Source: Ptychodera flava (taxonomy: Eukaryota; Hemichordata; Enteropneusta; Ptychoderidae). Taken from it: 64,000 bases of DNA. The stretch is from assembly GCF_041260155.1 (NCBI RefSeq), contig NC_091936.1:42190963-42254962 (forward strand). Direction: 5' to 3'. This document shows positions 1 to 9,944 of this stretch, one piece after another; the stretch's first letter is position 1; every line of letters begins with the position of its first letter. The translations under genes were made by a program, and so were the position numbers. Under the pieces are notes generated by a model that was given only the letters and a program-made list of their open reading frames with translations, was not told the DNA's origin and did no database searches.

Positions 1-870
1 GGCGCTCTGAAGTTCATCAGAATAGAAAGTGCCGAGTATTTCCTCTCCATTCAGATCTTTTATTTTGTAAACTGGCGGCGTTCCCAGTCCAGCCGCATAC
101 ACAACTTTTGAAACCACGAAAATCTCCTCTGTCCAATTTGGTAAATATCCTTTCTTGAAAGTGGTCTTGTATTTTGTAATTCGGACCCGTTCTCCCGGCT
201 TGAATTCAGGGTTGGCTCCCACGGCTGCCAACTCAGGACCGAATAGTGTATAAAATGCCTGCCAATCGTTCTCCTCTGTTACGTCCCTGGGTTTCATTTT
301 GATACTTCCATGAACGGTGTTGTTGTAATTCTCGAGAAGTTGTGGTAGAATGGGGAGCAGGAACGTGTCTGTTATATGTAAAGTATTTCCACATCATCGT
401 CTTAAAGTCCGATTAAAACGTTCAACGACGCTAGCTTTTTTATCACTGTAGGTGTGAAACCAGTGAATTCCCGCCTCCTCCAACCACCCCTGCATTTTTC
501 GATTAGTAAATTCCCGCCCCTCATCTGTCTGAAGTTTGTCGGGCCTTCTCCCGGATTTCTTAATCACGTCTTGTAGCGCCTGTAACGTATCATCAGCCGT
601 TTTTGACTGTATCGGCCTGGCCCATGCGTATTTACTGAGCACATCGATTACTGTTAGCATGTATCGAATGTTTTTATTCTCTTTTGCGAATGGTGAAGGG
701 AATTCCACGAGTCTATCGATGTTACGAAAACGCGCCGGCCCCTTCAGAACGCGCCACGAGTACGAGGTACCGGTTTATGAAGATTATAAGTTAGCTGAGT
801 TTTTAACCAGTCCTGTACCTCTTTCTAAGTAATTTTTAGCCCGCTGGAGCGTGGTGCGTCATATAATTTT
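1..870 (-). pseudogene. Polinton integrase (DDE, retroviral type), fossil
   Basis: The minus-strand reading carries the rve-type catalytic core: VIDVLSKYAW around the first Asp, QTDEGREFTN around the second Asp, and VERFNRTL around the Glu. After it comes a C-terminal part typical of Polinton integrases, with NPEFKPGERVRI and a later VYKIKDLNGEE stretch, running to the left edge. In intact elements this protein joins the element's ends to host DNA. The copy is a broken fossil. Its neighbour on the same strand is the packaging ATPase, a common Polinton arrangement. Confidence 0.8.
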
Positions 871-1006
871 TGTATACCTCCAAAACCAGTTTCGGGTTGT
901 AATATAATTCTCTAAGAGTACCTTCGGCGGAGCCTTCGGCTTCAGCTTCCATAATTGCTATATTATACGAAAAATTTTATGTCGTACGGATGCCGTAAAT
1001 GAAATA
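871..1006. other. Polinton intergenic stretch
   Basis: A short spacer between the integrase and ATPase remnants. It holds an imperfect TTCGGCGGAGCCTTCGGC motif related to the TTCCGAYAGG/TTCCGAAGG words scattered over the element. No gene is seen. Confidence 0.4.
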
Positions 1007-1629
1007 CTAGTTTACTGAATGGCCTACTTTCAATTGTCTGACCAGGTCCGTGGCCTCCCATTCTGACACCTCCATTCCATATTCTTTAATAATAGTTTTG
1101 TTGTCTGTCTTGCTCGGTGTGTAAAATAGTACTAACATCTGTATGTTTTCCCTAAATGGTTTACTAATACTAGTATATTGTTGAGTCAGAACCCAGACAG
1201 ATAGTCCGTCGTGTCTTGCGCTGAAACCAAGTTTGACTAAAACGTCACTGCGCTTCTTCATATCTTTGGACGCGGCGCAGTCGTCGAGTACTATTAAAGT
1301 GTTTGTACCGACCCATTCGTTCCGTACGAAGGCTAGTGTATCATCCACAGCATCGAGTCCGACTGGAAACACAAACACTTGTCATCGGTGAAAATGAATC
1401 TTTTATTATACGTTTTATTGTTCATGAATGTCGGACAAATGAAAACTATATATTCGAATTTTCCTAGGTACGGACCGGTGAGGAGATCCATTACATATTC
1501 CGTTTTGCCAGAATTTGTCGGTCCAGTTACAATCATGTTGAATGGTACAGTTGCATACATCGGATCTATATACTGTACATTAATGTAATGAATATTGCTA
1601 AAGATAACAAACCATTTTACCATATTCAT
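1007..1629 (-). pseudogene. Polinton packaging ATPase (FtsK/A32-like), fossil
   Basis: The minus-strand frames carry a Walker A motif (VTGPTNSGKTEYVM) and a Walker B-like strand (TLIVLDDCAAS), plus VWVLTQQYTSISKPFREN, which looks like the sensor region seen in Polinton and A32-type DNA-packaging ATPases. In viruses of this lineage the enzyme pumps DNA into capsids. The region is broken as a gene. It lies between the integrase and the candidate capsid genes, as in other Polintons. Confidence 0.8.
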
Positions 1630-1647
1630 GAATAGGGTCTGCGCCGG

Positions 1648-2073
1648 TCACTGCTGCTGCCCGTTCCGAAGGCGCCTTCGGGGACCGAGTCGTGTCATTG
1701 TGAGTGGTGGTGACACTCCGGGCTCGTCCTGCCACTTCACAGGATCCCCCCCCTCCTCCCCTCCTTCCATCTCATGTACAGCACTTTCTCGAACTTCCGT
1801 GTTTATATCACCGTTCACCCCGAAGACCATAGATTCAGTTGCATATTGCAATTCATTATTATAACCTGAGATTGCCGGGCCCGAAAGGATGACCATCTCA
1901 GACGGTAAGAGAAGTAAATTGGGTGAAACTGCCATATCAAGTTTGACACCAGTATTCATTATTGTGTCTTGGTATCGCCTATAACTGATTACTTTGTCGG
2001 TATTGCGAATTTCATCTTCGAGGAGAACGCCGAATTCTTTTCGGACTTGCTCTGCACTGCCAGTATCGCCCAC
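1648..2073 (-). pseudogene. Polinton protein of unknown role (possibly structural)
   Basis: A frame of about 141 residues between the ATPase and the large capsid-like frame. It contains SYRRYQDTIMNTGVKLD and GYNNELQYATESM and ends in an acidic then Pro/Arg-rich, low-complexity tail. I do not recognise a domain. Its place beside the structural genes suggests a virion or assembly role, or the tail of the neighbouring structural gene, but the sequence alone does not decide this. Confidence 0.45.
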
Positions 2074-2180
2074 TATGGTACTACGAATATTTGCTTGTGC
2101 GCCGAGTATGCAATATACGTAGGCTTCAAGGCTTTCATTGAGGCGAGCGAGACCGGCCTTTGTTAGTCCCGAGTCTCCTG

Positions 2181-2975
2181 TCAGAGGAATGAAACTATTA
2201 TATTGTCCCTCCGATCCATCATTTCGGAAGAAATAGTAGTGCGGTCGGTCTTTGTCGGACAGTACGTGTTTTTTCTTTCCAAAAATTGTATGTGTATAGA
2301 AAACACCTCCGTCGGCGGAGAGGAAAAAGTCCCGACCGTTGTATATCGCTTTTGGCTGTCGAACAGGCCCACGATTAGTGTAATATTCATATCCATAACC
2401 AAGACCTTTATTTTGACCTTTTCGATATCGAAAGTCGGACTTCGTTGGCTTATATTTCCAAATTCAGTACATAGAAGTTCATATTGGACGAGATTGTACG
2501 GATTGTCGCCGGCTTTGAAGGTGGGGGTATCGTCTGGAAGTGCAACCTGCATTTCGTGAAGGATACGACGTATTGTAAAGTATACATGGAAACGGCAGAA
2601 TGATCGTATTTGGGGCGGAAATTTCCCTTCGGAACCGAAGAGATGGGTGAATGATATACCACAACCAGTAGTGCTGCACCATACAGCGAAATTCAGTTGC
2701 TGGTCCCAATATTTCATGTTTGGACCGCCCAGCCAGACATTACTTTCTTTCGCTGATCGATGAGTGATTACGTTATCTTTAAATATATCCCGTGGATGAA
2801 AAGTAAATTTATCTGTCGGCGTTACATATATTTCTAAGTCCATGAGAATAGGTTTTATTCCTCCATTCGGTTTGGTAGGAATATCAGCATGCTGTACTGT
2901 CGGTACGCTCGTCTTATTCAATTGAAAAGCAACTGGGAATAGGTCTGTACTCATTATTCGTGTTTCTATATACAT
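2181..2975 (-). pseudogene. Polinton candidate capsid-related protein, fossil
   Basis: A minus-strand frame of 264 residues starting near MYIETRIMSTDLFPVAFQL. It is rich in beta-prone and aromatic stretches (KPILMDLEIYVTPTDKF, MKYWDQQLNFAVW) and has no membrane segment. Position and composition fit the N-terminal part of a jelly-roll capsid protein. Family capsid proteins are usually longer than this. The call is inferred from context and was not matched by any search. Confidence 0.45.
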
Positions 2976-3330
2976 ATATATTTAATGGAGGAGAATTTTC
3001 CCGGAATCCCTGTCGGAATCCCTATCGGTACGGTTCTGTTAGGGGTACTAACATTCCAGACTATGTTAATACTTTATTTCGGATTCAGGTTTAAACGAAT
3101 TTTTATTTTTTACTAAGAATAGATAACATACTGCAAACAATGGAGAATTTAATAAAGTCATCGGCAGCGGCAAATACGCGTTCCGAAGGGTCTTCGGTGC
3201 CTTCAGACGCTCGATCCATAATAGAAACAAAGCGTGAAAAATACTCTGTGTCATCGCAAGTGGACAAAGTAAGTTATTTTTTGGTAAGGAGATTTCAGTT
3301 GCTGACGTAGAAAAATGGGGAGATGAAACG

Positions 3331-3723
3331 GTGAATAAAGCATTTAAAGTCTATGAAGCGAAATACAGTTCTCTTATAAGTGATACCATCACTCAAAGTT
3401 TCATAGATCTAGGAGCCCGCGCAATAAGTCAGGTAGTTCCGATCAATGACCGAGATAACTATGCCACTGATCTTAAAAAGGATTTTATTCTAAACAGTGA
3501 AATAAAACGATTATCAGGACGGATAGCGTACACGTGGGGGCCCATACTTGCTATAGTTTCCACCGGTTTAATTACAGGTAAACATTTAAATTTTAAAAAA
3601 ATCGGGTTTAATATAGTACCTGAAATAAATGGATTCAACTTCGCAAACGGTTCCGACTCAGCAAACGGAAACGACCTCACACCGCAAACGACGACCTTCC
3701 GACTCCGTCACAGCGCAACATAG
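3331..3723 (+). pseudogene. Polinton small protein with membrane-prone segment
   Basis: A plus-strand frame of about 130 residues. It starts NKAFKVYEAKYSSLISDT and holds one hydrophobic stretch (YTWGPILAIVSTGLITG) followed by a Lys-rich patch. Its end overlaps the start of the next frame. No named family is recognised. Opposite-strand frames here are shadows. Confidence 0.4.
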
Positions 3724-4135
3724 AGAAAGTTACAATGCCGCCGAAGCATCCAGGGAGAGTTGCTGCGGGCAAGCGACTAGCGGAATGGAACAGGCAAACA
3801 AGGAGAAGAAACTAAAAGCAATGGAGGGGGGGAGCGATGCGGTAGCAGACCTACCGCCTACAATGAAAGAACAGTGTGATAATAATTCACACTGGTATAA
3901 TAAATGTTATCTTGTTTTAGGAATTGTGGGAGTTTCATTGACTGCATTAGGACTATATTGGGGCGTGCTCGACATACCCCCTGTCCCCTCCGGAAACCGC
4001 GGGAACCGCTTCAGAAAGCGAAAAAACAGAGCCCGTAGCAGCTCCCTCCAGAACAGTTCCGACAGGGGTTCCGAGGGGAGGGGAGGGGGAGGGGGAGGGA
4101 GGGGGAGGGACCCACAGCTCCTCTACATTGTATGA
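3629..4135 (+). CDS. Polinton single-pass membrane protein, basic tail
   Basis: A frame of 168 residues. Residues 1-90 are polar and rich in Ser, Thr, Gln and Glu. One transmembrane helix (YLVLGIVGVSLTALGLYW) follows near residues 92-110, then a very basic Arg/Gly/Ser tail encoded by a G-rich stretch at about 4,070-4,110. The role is unknown. Part of an element treated here as a fossil. Confidence 0.45.
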   Translation: MDSTSQTVPTQQTETTSHRKRRPSDSVTAQHRESYNAAEASRESCCGQATSGMEQANKEKKLKAMEGGSDAVADLPPTMKEQCDNNSHWYNKCYLVLGIVGVSLTALGLYWGVLDIPPVPSGNRGNRFRKRKNRARSSSLQNSSDRGSEGRGGGGGGRGRDPQLLYIV

Positions 4136-4196
4136 GATGGATTAACTCCCCATATTTTTTATTTTTATTTTTTATTTTATATACTAGTCAGCAATC

Positions 4197-4427
4197 ATGG
4201 ATATTAAAACAGTTGTAAACACAATGTACGATGGTATTGTAATCGCAGGACTTGCGATGGGATATCTTATGATCTCCAGCAAATTTCTGAAAATAGAGGT
4301 TGGCGATCCAAGTCGTCCAAATTTGACTCGATTGGCAAAATTAGGCGGTGCGACTGCTGCCGCGGTCGCGACCAAAGATCTCCTTGAACAGAAAAATATT
4401 ATTCCTGCAGAACCTTATACTGTGTAA
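4197..4427 (+). CDS. Polinton small hydrophobic protein
   Basis: A frame of 76 residues starting MDIKTVVNTMYDGIVIAGLA. It has an N-terminal membrane-prone segment and a second Ala-rich stretch (LGGATAAAVATKDLL). An AT-rich leader, with runs of T and A at 4,150-4,185, lies just upstream and may be a promoter. Short alpha-helical proteins of this type are common in Polintons, but the function is unknown. Confidence 0.5.
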   Translation: MDIKTVVNTMYDGIVIAGLAMGYLMISSKFLKIEVGDPSRPNLTRLAKLGGATAAAVATKDLLEQKNIIPAEPYTV

Positions 4428-4495
4428 TGGGCACCTTGGAATAATAATAATATTCATCGAACATTTATACTTAGTAATATATACAGCGCACAACA

Positions 4496-5227
4496 ATGAT
4501 CATTTGGATTGAAAGCCAAACAGGTGAACCAGTCACTGTTAATTTTTACCCTTGCATTGACACGACACAGTTTACGAAGATAAGACTGCTAGAGTGCGGA
4601 CTATATAATTCATGGCATAACATAACATCGACGAATAATGTAATAAAATATCAAGAAGGTGACCAACCGAAGAAGACTAAATCAATACGTCCAGGTAACT
4701 ACAATATCGATACGTTAAACAAAGCAATCGGGTTGAAGCAAAAAATTAATTTTGAAAAACATCTGCCGACAAACCACGTTCTTCTAACTTTGGCTAAAGA
4801 TGTTAAAGTTTATTTCAATGCTACAGGTAGCTTTGCCAACGTAGTTGGTTTTTCAGATAAACCTGAGGACAACCCAGTTATAAAAAGTACTATGAGTCCG
4901 AAGAAAGTGGATTTCTTAACAGTCACTAAATATATAGTTCATTCAGATGTAGTCGATGTTACTGGAAATTATGTTTCATTTGGTTCGGGTGCCTCCGGAG
5001 GATACATACAGGGGAAAGTATCGAACTGTTTACAAATACTTCCCATCCGGGATACGAGAGAAATAAGTGAAAAGGTTACTTACGATTTTAAAAACGGAGC
5101 AATTTCTATGCCATTGAGAAAAGGGGGAGATTACATGAATTCAATGCGTATCTGGATAACAGATCAGGATGGGAACATGATCGATTTCAATAACTGGCCA
5201 ATTAGCTTTTGTATTGAATTATTGTAG
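4496..5227 (+). CDS. Polinton candidate minor capsid/penton-type protein
   Basis: An uninterrupted frame of 243 residues starting MIIWIESQTGEPVTVNFYP. It contains IRLLECGLYNSWHNI, then RPGNYNIDTLNKAIG, and ends VIDFNNWPISFCIELL-like. This beta-rich layout, with an LLxCxxYNSW word and a PGxYxxxxLNK word, resembles the minor capsid/penton-like proteins I know from other Polintons. The assignment is by remembered pattern, not a search. It sits between two small membrane-protein genes. Confidence 0.5.
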   Translation: MIIWIESQTGEPVTVNFYPCIDTTQFTKIRLLECGLYNSWHNITSTNNVIKYQEGDQPKKTKSIRPGNYNIDTLNKAIGLKQKINFEKHLPTNHVLLTLAKDVKVYFNATGSFANVVGFSDKPEDNPVIKSTMSPKKVDFLTVTKYIVHSDVVDVTGNYVSFGSGASGGYIQGKVSNCLQILPIRDTREISEKVTYDFKNGAISMPLRKGGDYMNSMRIWITDQDGNMIDFNNWPISFCIELL

Positions 5228-5259
5228 TCGTTTCGAAGCGGGCCCCTACCGGTGTAACC

Positions 5260-5682
5260 CTATCGGAAGATAAACCATCCCACGACCAATCCTCCAGCAA
5301 TATAGATCATTTCATATTTCTTTTGCTCAGGACTGGGCTGATAATAATCTGAGAATTGAACTGCCCCTTCCGTTCCGATAGGGGAACGGCTTTGCACCGC
5401 TTCTGCTTCTTCCAGTATTTCTGCATCTGTATCTCTTAATTCTGCCGCAGCATGCGCATCCTTTGCTTGATTTTCTCTTTCCCAGTCAGCCTGTAGTAAT
5501 CTTTTTTCTGACCAGACGTTGCGATCATGTTCAAATTTTTCTAATGCTTTATCATGTCGAACTTTCTCTTCAATAAGAGCCTCACCATTCCCAGAAAGCT
5601 TTTGTCCGATAATATTTCCTCCTGTGAATGCCGTTGCATTTAATACAGCACCGAGAACTGTCATTCCTATAGCTGAAGCCAT
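5260..5682 (-). CDS. Polinton conserved small protein with coiled-coil and terminal TM
   Basis: The start is set at the ATG at 5,682 (MASAIGMTVLGAVLNATA), because the upstream extension is unlike protein. It is about 140 residues: a Gly/Ala-rich hydrophobic N-terminus, a charged helix (RHDKALEKFEHDRNVW then KRLLQADWEREN), an acidic middle, and a C-terminal membrane segment (YIAGGLVVGWFIF). The HDxAxEKxxxxRxxW word recurs in a small protein found in many animal Polintons, which supports the element call. Confidence 0.6.
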   Translation of the reverse strand: MASAIGMTVLGAVLNATAFTGGNIIGQKLSGNGEALIEEKVRHDKALEKFEHDRNVWSEKRLLQADWERENQAKDAHAAAELRDTDAEILEEAEAVQSRSPIGTEGAVQFSDYYQPSPEQKKYEMIYIAGGLVVGWFIFR

Positions 5683-5784
5683 GACTGTGTATTGTATATT
5701 ACAAGGTATTATTTTAATTTTCACTGTATATAGGTCCCTACGGAGTATGTCTGATCCAAGTGGCTTCGGTCTGGTACAATTCGT

Positions 5785-6498
5785 ATGCAAAATCTTGAGC
5801 TTGAAGATCTGAGTGATGTTAAAGTTAACAATAATACTAAAATGGCTGCTAATCATAATAAGGATTACGTCCTTCGTTATAAAGACCGCGAAAAATATTT
5901 CGTTTTAGCCAATGCCGCGGCGCCACCCCACGAACATGCTGTAGAATTTTCCGAACTTAAAGACATTGATGAAACTGTAATTGACGCCACAAAGGCTTCG
6001 AATGATCCTACTCCTTTTGCTCTGACATGGGATGGGGATAGTCAGAAATTCATGCCTTATAATGTGCCGCGTAACATCTTAGATATATTGGATAGTGAAA
6101 TTGCAGGAGGTGTTGCTGAACCACCAGGAACTCCGAATGTGATTTATTTTGATAGCAATGTAAACAAATATAAATTGTTAGATTTTCGTAGTTGGCTTAC
6201 TCCTACAAATCCATACATTGCACTTCTTGGTATACCAATTCATCTTAAAATTAGTCCTCTTAATACAATAATGAAGGCAGATAATACACTAAGAAGGTGG
6301 ATAAACGAGGGGGAGAATTATTGCTCGTATACAGCTAGCGGAGTTCCAGTTAGATTATTTTGGGACACAACTTTAAAGAAACTGGGTCTTAAAAGCGTCG
6401 GTGATGAGGCAGCTGAATTAACTTTACAGACTGTAAATCAACAGATGACTGATAATATGAAATACTTCAACATGGTACAGTTCTCATTAGATGTGTAA
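5785..6498 (+). CDS. Polinton unknown protein, possible fibre or surface role
   Basis: A frame of 237 residues with no membrane segment. Words include DYVLRYKDREKYFVLANA, FALTWDGDSQKFMPYNV and NVIYFDSNVNKYKLLDF. The repeated pattern of a YF/FV strand, Asp/Asn turn and Lys-Tyr hints at short beta repeats, as in fibres. A second in-frame ATG lies at 5,842. The first codons overlap the region upstream of the divergent minus-strand gene at 5,682. Confidence 0.4.
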   Translation: MQNLELEDLSDVKVNNNTKMAANHNKDYVLRYKDREKYFVLANAAAPPHEHAVEFSELKDIDETVIDATKASNDPTPFALTWDGDSQKFMPYNVPRNILDILDSEIAGGVAEPPGTPNVIYFDSNVNKYKLLDFRSWLTPTNPYIALLGIPIHLKISPLNTIMKADNTLRRWINEGENYCSYTASGVPVRLFWDTTLKKLGLKSVGDEAAELTLQTVNQQMTDNMKYFNMVQFSLDV

Positions 6499-6527
6499 AG
6501 TTAGCTACTGGAGATGAATTTGACGAT

Positions 6528-6806
6528 TTGGTTGGATATTATGCTATGAAAACAGATAACAGAACAACTTGTGATATTATCATAAGTATTGATAAAGATC
6601 GGGGAGGGGAAATGAGTATTGAATGTTTTGTTGGTGGGAATAGAATAGAGAACGACTTAGGAACTACATTTGTACGTAGAGATAAAAGAGTGAACACTTT
6701 AGATATCAGTACCATTCATCTGAAACGACTCATTTTGTTTGAAGTAATGGTCTTTCGTCATATTTTAAGTTCAGAGGAAATTACTAAAATTTTATCTATC
6801 GGGTGA
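6528..6806 (+). pseudogene. Polinton lectin-like fragment
   Basis: A plus-strand frame of 92 residues directly after the preceding gene. Its end, LKRLILFEVMVFRHILSSEE, resembles the closing strand-plus-helix of concanavalin/LamG-like folds, in which a core strand is followed by LSxEEI. It may be part of a surface-attachment protein. The evidence is one motif. Confidence 0.35.
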
Positions 6807-7382
6807 ACAAGTTAACTAGAGTCATTCAGAAAAATTCCACAGAAAATTTTCTGAAAACTGTAGAGTTTCAGACCTCTGAAACCACGTGACAAGTTGCTAA
6901 GTAACTGAAGTCCGGTATTGCGAAAGTCCTGGAAAGACTCTTCTGAAAAGAGGGTTGCGCAACATCCCTATGGTTCCGGTAGGGACTAAAATCTCGTTCC
7001 GATAGGCGTAGGAAAACACATATAAAACAAGTATATACTTACCTCCAGAAGACGAGAATCAGCACTGGAATCCTTAAGGAGCTGTACAGAGCTGCAGCAC
7101 AGTCGGAATCTATCTAACAAATGATCCGATAATGTTGTTCCGACAGATGTACTGATAGTGAGTCATAGCTAGTGTATTGCGCAAGTTCCATTTGGAATGA
7201 CTCAGCAGGGAATTTCCCTGCTTAGATCAGGACAATGCACTGCTGCGTGAGTTCGTATATAGGTCAGGGTCATACTTTAATTACATGGATGGTTAATTTT
7301 TCCTTCGCTCCATGTAGATAAATGAATAAAATGGGTGTAAAATTCTTACTTCATCCCAGTTGTCCACGCTTTCTTTACTACT
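6807..7382. mobile_element. Polinton right terminal non-coding region
   Basis: No frame is seen. The stretch carries GTTCCGGTAGGG and GTTCCGATAGG words and ends at the terminus TTTACTACT. Polintons usually have terminal inverted repeats of 100-1,000 bp. This is the natural place for the right one, but its partner is outside the window. Confidence 0.6.
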
Positions 7383-9575
7383 GAGATATTCGGAGTCACA
7401 CCGTTTCCGTCATCGCCATTTTCTTTTTCCTTATTGGAAAGGCAAACTATAGTCTACAATAAGAAACTTAAATAAATTTATTTTAAACGTCTGTAGTGCA
7501 CTAATTCATAGATTTTTTTATCCATAAAGGATCTAAAATAATTTGATATATTTACTTTGTAACGCACTTAATTTGTAGATACTTCTGACAATATAATGGA
7601 TCTAAAATAATTTATAATATACATACGGAATAGTATATAGATATCTAAAATAATCTCAATTTATAATATAATCATATTAGATGCCCATCAGTTTGCATAT
7701 ATGTATTGTCACCAAAATGTCAAAACTTCCGTTTTTTTCTTGAACGTCTGTTACGCGCTTAATTTGTAGATAATTCTGGTCATAAATGATCAAAAATAAT
7801 TTATACGTATACATACGGAATAGTATATACATATCCTAAATAATCTTAATTTCTAATTAAATAATATTAGATGCCCATCAGTTTGCATATTATTGCTGAT
7901 GCATTGTTACCAAAATGTCAAAACTTCCGTCATTATCTATTGATGTGTCAATGGATGAAGTAAACTGGTGTGTACATGAATTCGAGACATTCGACTTTTA
8001 GTAGTTATCTGAGCATAAGCCATTGCATGTCGATTAATCGATGTTATAACATTACAGGACAGTGCCATCAGTTTATCTTTTAAAAATGAAGAAGAGAAGT
8101 TTACTGACCGTTGGAGCAGAAAAAATTCCACAAACTGCTATGTATTTACAGATGTAAAATATTTATATCTTTGAAATTCTTCTTCTTCAAGTAGCCATTC
8201 CTTTGAAGAAAAAATATGTTTGACCACGGGCGATAACGGAATTGATAAGCCTCCGAAGATCTCGCACCCCATATGGCGTTACCGGCGTCGGGGAGGGGTA
8301 AGACGGCTGCTAGTCCGTAATGTCAAACCTTATCTTCAGGTCAAAGCCTTTTGGCCCCGGCATGAGACTGTCCGGAGGCGCCAAGCAAGACCCCCTTTGT
8401 ATAAAATCACATCAAAACAGCAAAACTATATCTATAACTTCGTTCAACTTAAATCACCTATGATAAAACACCGAAACAGACTATGTCACGCAATGTAAAT
8501 GGTTCATCCTTGGTCATCAAACTTTCGACTGCACCAAACGTGCTTCACATAGCGAATGGCGGGTTCTACGTGATTTAAATTATTTGAAAGGTTGAGACAC
8601 AAATAAATTATATTTTCATTTATTAAAATGTAATTCAAATCAGGAAGCCTGCATAGCAACAATCATCTACACTTTTTTCGCATATTGTCTAGTATGCTAA
8701 TAGCTATCTTCTTGGACAAACTCTCATGTTTACCGGAGAAAAAAAGTTTTATGCATGCCCTGCTTTGCTGTTTTTGTTGGTTACTATTAATTTAGAGAAA
8801 GTATTGAGCCGATGCCCTATTGTTTCATAGTTTAATGTCTTCCAGAAAAAATGTAATGCTCTTTTTTGTTAGATTACAGTTTGTCTACTAGAGGAGCCTT
8901 TAAATCCAAAAATTGACCGACTATAGACGGCTGTCTGATGAAATATTTCAATTATATGCTTGAATATAAGCTGAATCTGAAATGCCAGTTTATTCATTTG
9001 AACTTCAAGAGAAAAAACGGGAAAATTCGGAAAATTTTGGAAATTTGTGCGCTCCGGCGGACAATTTTTATTGGTGGGGTGTCCAACAACGCTCTCACAC
9101 GGCCGAGTACTCGACTCAGCTTCCTTGAGAGGGACAGCATATTTTGGATTCCTCAAATGTCCATTGCGGAAAACTCTTAGGCGAGATGGTCTCTCTCTTC
9201 AGACTCAATATGAATTGAAGCAGGCCATGATTTTTTCCGACTTGGAAATGTTTGACGTTTGAGCTTAACTAGGCAAACGGGGTGGCTGTAGGTGTCGATA
9301 AATCGAGGTCATGGTTTTTCGTCGACGGGAGGGTGGTTGGGGAGGGTCGGAAACCACGATGGTTCTCACAGAGTTGGCCAACGCATGAGTTAAATACATT
9401 TATCCATTTATATTATTAGGGATTTCTGATCGAAATATTACTAGTAGTCTTACGAAACCAAACGAGTCCAAAAAGGTTGATGACCTTGGATCACCCTTGG
9501 TCATCAAACTTACGACAGCTCCGTAAGGTGTGTGAAGTTAGCTCCCAGTTCCCGGTTCGAGTAAATGCGAATAAG
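7383..9575. repeat. 2.2-kb duplicated segment, copy 1
   Basis: It starts GAGATATTCGGAGTCACACC directly at the Polinton edge and is collinear with 14,589-16,759. Shared landmarks are AT-rich DNA at 7,450-7,900, a GC-rich block at 8,259-8,372 that is one terminal repeat of a TIR element, and the CCATTGCGGAAAACTCTTAG word near 9,160. Frames such as 8,220-8,498 come from the repeat and are not genes. Copy 1 lacks about 140 bp that copy 2 has near 15,755-15,900. Confidence 0.8.
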
Positions 9576-9815
9576 GAGCTGGGGAATGAAGTTAGTTCCC
9601 AGTTCCCAGTTCGAGTAAATGCGAATAAGGAGATGGGGTGTGAAGTTAGCTCCCAGTTCCCAGTTCCCAGTTCGAGTAAATGCCAATAAGGAGCTGGGCT
9701 GTGAAGTAAACTCCCAGTTCCCAGTTCGAGTAAATGCGAATAAGGAGATGGGGTTTGAAGTTAGTTCCCAGTTCCCAGTTCGAGTAAATGCGAATGAGGA
9801 GCTGGCTCCCAGTTC
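9534..9815 (+). repeat. 54-bp minisatellite
   Basis: Five to six tandem units of about 54 bp built on AGTTAGCTCCCAGTTCCCAG and CGAGTAAATGCGAATAAGG. Single units also lie at 16,718-16,759 and 17,543-17,590. As 54 is divisible by three, the array stays open and mimics a protein repeat (SSQFPVRVNANKE), but there is no other coding sign. Confidence 0.8.
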
Positions 9816-9944
9816 CCAGTTTTTTTACATTAAGCCTTCTGCGGCCTAATTTTTGTTTTGAATGATGTCTGCTGGGATTATTTTTTTCAAATTACCCCCT
9901 CCTCCAAATTGAAATTGGCCACCCGTAAGGAGCTGGCTCCGAGT

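Larger units (their letters stand above)
920..7150. repeat. Dispersed TTCCGAYAGGG / TTCCGAAGG words in the Polinton
   Basis: Short related words occur in coding and non-coding parts of the Polinton: near 920-945, 1,664-1,690, 2,622-2,640, 3,010-3,045, 3,180-3,205, 4,056-4,080, 5,238-5,270, 5,369-5,388, 6,970-7,010 and 7,137. Several are paired as imperfect hairpins. I noticed nothing comparable in the flanking host DNA. Confidence 0.5.
1..7382. mobile_element. Polinton/Maverick fossil, right-hand part
   Basis: A virus-like DNA element cut by the left window edge. Its visible parts are a retroviral-type integrase, an FtsK/A32-like packaging ATPase, candidate structural proteins, and small membrane proteins of types common in Polintons. 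Genes lie on both strands, as is usual for the family. The right end is put at 7,382: the last bases read ...TTTACTACT, so the inward terminus begins AGTAGTAAAG, which fits the AG start of Polinton termini. The next base, 7,383, starts a repeat that continues unbroken in a second copy at 14,589. DNA polymerase B and the left terminus are outside the window. The element is broken in several places but keeps several long frames, suggesting moderate rather than great age. Confidence 0.85.

Noticed and set aside
8220-8498. Arg-rich frame, also at 15,239-15,529
   Set aside because: Found in both copies only because the region is duplicated; it overlaps a TIR and has frame differences between copies.
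9534-9815. CRISPR-like repeat array
   Set aside because: The units are directly adjacent without variable spacers and the DNA is clearly animal.
9477-9849. Frames encoding SSQFPVRVNANKE repeats
   Set aside because: They are a by-product of a 54-bp minisatellite, with no start context, homologue or similar frame in the paralogous copy.
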